This document shows, one piece after another, positions 61,663 through 64,000 of a stretch of DNA of 64,000 bases (position 1 is its first letter; every line of letters begins with the position of its first letter). The stretch is from Celeribacter neptunius (GTDB taxonomy: Bacteria > Pseudomonadota > Alphaproteobacteria > Rhodobacterales > Rhodobacteraceae), in NCBI RefSeq assembly GCF_900113955.1, contig NZ_FORH01000004.1, positions 330,198-394,197 on the forward strand, in the 5' to 3' direction. A program made the position numbers and the translations under genes. The notes beneath the pieces are model-generated. The model worked only from the letters and a program-made list of their open reading frames with translations, ran no database searches and was not told the DNA's origin.

Positions 61663-64000
61663 ATGAGAAGCTTTATATATCGAAGCCATATGATTGTCGG
61701 TTCTCCGGTTTTTGATTTCGGTATCCGAGAGCTTCTATTTCTGGACATGCCGCACGGACCGGTGGCAATTGCTCTGAATGGTGCGAGCGGGGGAATCGCG
61801 AGCTATGCGATTTCCTCGTCGGGCGTGTTGGAACTTCTGAGTGCGCGGGCGTTTCTTTCGGGCATGATCGATGCCGGCATGCGGCAAAGCGCAGGTCTCT
61901 CACTAGACGGCCAGAACTATATCCTGACCGGTGGCACGGGTGCGGGTGACTTCTACGCATACCCGATCTCTGCATCCGGGGAGATCGGTTCACTAACGAT
62001 GCTGCAAAGTAGCGCTCAAGAGATTTCTGAATTGAGTGGCTTTCTTGTTCTTCCCGACGACGTCGATTCTGCGCGTATTTTGACGACCGGTACCGAAGGA
62101 GAAGTTTCCCTTCACTGGGCCGCCTTGACCAGTAGTTCGCTCGGTAACAAGCAGTCCGTAGTTTTAAACAACGTGGTTTGTGCCGATCTCGAACTCGTCG
62201 ATACGGCGTTTGGCCAGTTCTTGGTGCTGGCAGATCGCGCGACCTCAGATATTGTTGTTTATGATGTCGATCTCGGGTCGGTTCAGATGACAGAAATAGC
62301 CCGGAGCGGCGCATCGCAAGGTATCGGTATCAACACACCCAATGCCTTCACTTTGATTGACCACGGCGACCTGCGCTATCTGGTGCTTGCTAGCGGCTCG
62401 AATGCCGGAACTTTGACAGTGTTTCTGCTTGAAGACGATGGCGCATTGACGCCGGTAGATCATGTGCTCGATACGTCGAACACTCGGTTCGAGGCGGCCA
62501 GCTTCGTCGATTCATTTGAAGTTGCAGGCTCACATTTTCTTATTGCTGGGGGCGGAGACGAAGGTTTTAGCCTCTTTCTTCTTTCCGAGTCAGGCAGACT
62601 GGTATTGATCGAAACCATCGGAGTCACCGACGCTCCGTTGCTTGCAGGAGCAGATGGCCTTGCTCTCACCCAAGATGAAGAGAGGATTAACCTCTATACA
62701 ACTTCGCGCGTTGATGGCGGTATCTTTCTCTTCTCGTTCGAGGTTAGCGCTTGGGGGCAGACGCTTTGGGGTAGCGCAGCTTCTGACACTTTGGTGGGAA
62801 CTGGTTTCAACGACGTGCTTTGCGGCAAAGCGGGGAATGATATTTTGCTTGGAGAAGATGGTGACGATCTCCTTTTCGACGGGATGGGATCAGATGTTCT
62901 GACCGGTGGCAACGGGAGCGATGTCTTCGTACTTGCCGCTGATGGGGCTACGGATCGGATCACTGATTTCAAACCCGGGGAAGACCGTCTCGATCTCTCC
63001 GACTACGCGATGATCTACACTGCGGATCGGGTCGAAACCTTTGCTCTTGCGGGGGGCGTCGGCCTCGTTTTGAATGGCGACATTCTCGAGATAACCTCGA
63101 CGACAGGATATGATCTGACGAAAAATCAGGTCCTGCAGAATGCTTTTATTACCCCCAATCGCCCTGCGCTCCGTTCCGCTGGTGTCATTGATGGGACAGC
63201 AGTAGCCGATATTCTTTATGGCTCTGATCTTGTCGATAAAATCGCAGGCAAGGATGGGGACGACCGCGTATTTGGCGAGGCCGGTGATGATTGGATATCG
63301 GGAGGTCTCGGGGACGACCGCCTGAGCGGAGATGGCGGCGCAGACATGCTTTATGGCGACGACGGGTCGGACCATCTCTATGGCGGAAGCGAAGACGACC
63401 TTCTTTTTGGCGGGAGACATCGGGACCGCTTGTATGGCCAAGACGATGATGATCGCCTGTTTGGCGGCGATGGGCTCGACCGGCTCTATGGAGGTTCAGG
63501 CAACGATCGCTTGCACGGCGATGAAGGCGATGACCGACTGTTTGGCGATCTCGGGTCGGACTATCTCTACGGCGGCACGGGGGATGATACGATCGCAGGC
63601 GACAGCGGCAATGATCGTCTCTACGGCCAGGATGGTAACGACATCCTTTCCGGGGGTGTTGGGGACGACCGTCTCTACGGCGCCGCGGGCAACGACATCG
63701 GCGACGGCGGTGGCGGCGATGATCGCCTGTTTGGCGGCGCGGGTGATGACATTCTGAACGGTGGAGATGACAATGATCGAGTGCATGGCGATGAGGGCTC
63801 GGATGAGCTCTCCGGTGGAGAAGGCTGGGATTATGTATTTGGCGGTGTCGACGATGACGCGATCTACGGTGCCTCCGGTAATGACCGTTTGTATGGACAG
63901 GACGGCAATGACCTTCTTGATGGCGGCACCGGCAATGACCGGCTTTACGGGGGCGCTGGTGCGGATCGTCTGATTGGGAATACCGGGCAGGATATACTCT
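61663..64000 (+). CDS. Large RTX calcium-binding protein (3' end outside window)
   Basis: Open reading from the ATG at 61663 (GGAGG 6 bases upstream) to the right edge, at least 779 residues, no stop. Residues 1-365 form a beta-rich region with propeller-like repeats (e.g. LSLDGQNYILTGGTGAGDFY; FLVLADRATSDIVVYDVDLG; LRYLVLASGSNAGTLTVFLL). A first short RTX block follows (about 370-420), then a serralysin-like piece (TDRITDFKPGEDRLDLSDYA, about 428-447), and a second RTX array from residue 511 to the edge. There is no N-terminal Sec signal, as expected for type I secretion. Likely an extracellular or surface protein; whether it is an adhesin, enzyme or toxin cannot be told without its C-terminus. 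Confidence 0.88.
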   Translation, partial: MRSFIYRSHMIVGSPVFDFGIRELLFLDMPHGPVAIALNGASGGIASYAISSSGVLELLSARAFLSGMIDAGMRQSAGLSLDGQNYILTGGTGAGDFYAYPISASGEIGSLTMLQSSAQEISELSGFLVLPDDVDSARILTTGTEGEVSLHWAALTSSSLGNKQSVVLNNVVCADLELVDTAFGQFLVLADRATSDIVVYDVDLGSVQMTEIARSGASQGIGINTPNAFTLIDHGDLRYLVLASGSNAGTLTVFLLEDDGALTPVDHVLDTSNTRFEAASFVDSFEVAGSHFLIAGGGDEGFSLFLLSESGRLVLIETIGVTDAPLLAGADGLALTQDEERINLYTTSRVDGGIFLFSFEVSAWGQTLWGSAASDTLVGTGFNDVLCGKAGNDILLGEDGDDLLFDGMGSDVLTGGNGSDVFVLAADGATDRITDFKPGEDRLDLSDYAMIYTADRVETFALAGGVGLVLNGDILEITSTTGYDLTKNQVLQNAFITPNRPALRSAGVIDGTAVADILYGSDLVDKIAGKDGDDRVFGEAGDDWISGGLGDDRLSGDGGADMLYGDDGSDHLYGGSEDDLLFGGRHRDRLYGQDDDDRLFGGDGLDRLYGGSGNDRLHGDEGDDRLFGDLGSDYLYGGTGDDTIAGDSGNDRLYGQDGNDILSGGVGDDRLYGAAGNDIGDGGGGDDRLFGGAGDDILNGGDDNDRVHGDEGSDELSGGEGWDYVFGGVDDDAIYGASGNDRLYGQDGNDLLDGGTGNDRLYGGAGADRLIGNTGQDIL
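63193..64000 (+). repeat. RTX nonapeptide array, 29 full units plus one cut
   Basis: Unbroken 27-base register from 63193 to the window end: 29 complete nine-residue units (consensus GGxGxDxLx, e.g. GGSGNDRLH, GQDGNDRLY-type) and 25 bases of a thirtieth. Two neighbouring units form one calcium-binding half-site of a parallel beta-roll. Some units are degenerate (GGRHRDRLY, GAAGNDIGD, GGDDNDRVH). A shorter array lies at about 62770-62930. Confidence 0.92.

Noticed and set aside
62890..63786. Minus- and plus-strand readings with IAVVAAVA-like composition over the RTX region
   Set aside because: Shadows of the repeat array in other frames.
63193..64000. Periodic repeats considered as a CRISPR array
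   Set aside because: The 27-base periodicity is coding (RTX nonapeptides), without unique spacers.

Overview
The window reads as chromosomal DNA of an alphaproteobacterium, most likely Rhodobacterales (Roseobacter/Rhodobacter type). The evidence is the high G+C, the rpsT-dnaA-dnaN-recF-gyrB block, the flagellar gene set with flaF/flbT, motE and a motK-like gene, and TTAA-N7-TTAA (CtrA-type) boxes in front of the flagellar operons. No rRNA, tRNA, CRISPR array or prophage was seen.

Region 1 (about 0.1-5.2 kb, minus strand): rnd-kdsD-lptC-lptA-lptB, a compact operon for LPS precursor supply and LPS transport, followed upstream by a membrane-bound diguanylate cyclase divergent to the flagellar block.

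Region 2 (5.5-38.0 kb): one nearly uninterrupted flagellar cluster. It holds motB, flgE-flgK-flgL-flgI, fliF-fliH-fliN-fliP, fliL-(PflI-like)-motE-motA-(MotK-like), flhA-fliR-flhB-(FliJ-like), flgB-flgC-fliE-fliQ-flgF-flgG-flgA-flgH-fliL2, fliI, DUF1217-flbT-flaF-fliC, flgJ-flgN, fliK and flgD. Stator, export gate, rod, rings, hook, hook-filament junction and flagellin are all present. fliG, fliM, fliD, fliS and the regulators are not in the window. Five intergenic regions carry CtrA-like boxes.

Region 3 (38.1-51.4 kb): housekeeping genes. These are an APH-fold phosphotransferase, ubiB-ubiE (minus) divergent to mutM, an enoyl-CoA hydratase, rpsT, then dnaA, dnaN, recF, a LysE-family exporter and gyrB. 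A long gene-free stretch lies between rpsT and dnaA.

Region 4 (51.4-64.0 kb): an accessory surface region with visibly lower G+C. It starts with a decayed IS3-family transposase, then an ABC-2 capsule-type export set (KpsM, KpsE, KpsT), four to five glycosyltransferases, a sulfotransferase, one protein of unknown family, and a large RTX protein that runs off the right edge. The most plausible reading is a horizontally acquired locus for an exported, possibly sulfated polysaccharide plus a secreted calcium-binding protein.

The least-described parts are the stator accessory genes (15.8-20.3 kb), the orphan 233-residue protein at 55.7 kb, the RTX protein with a propeller-like N-terminus, and the shared promoter architecture of the flagellar operons.
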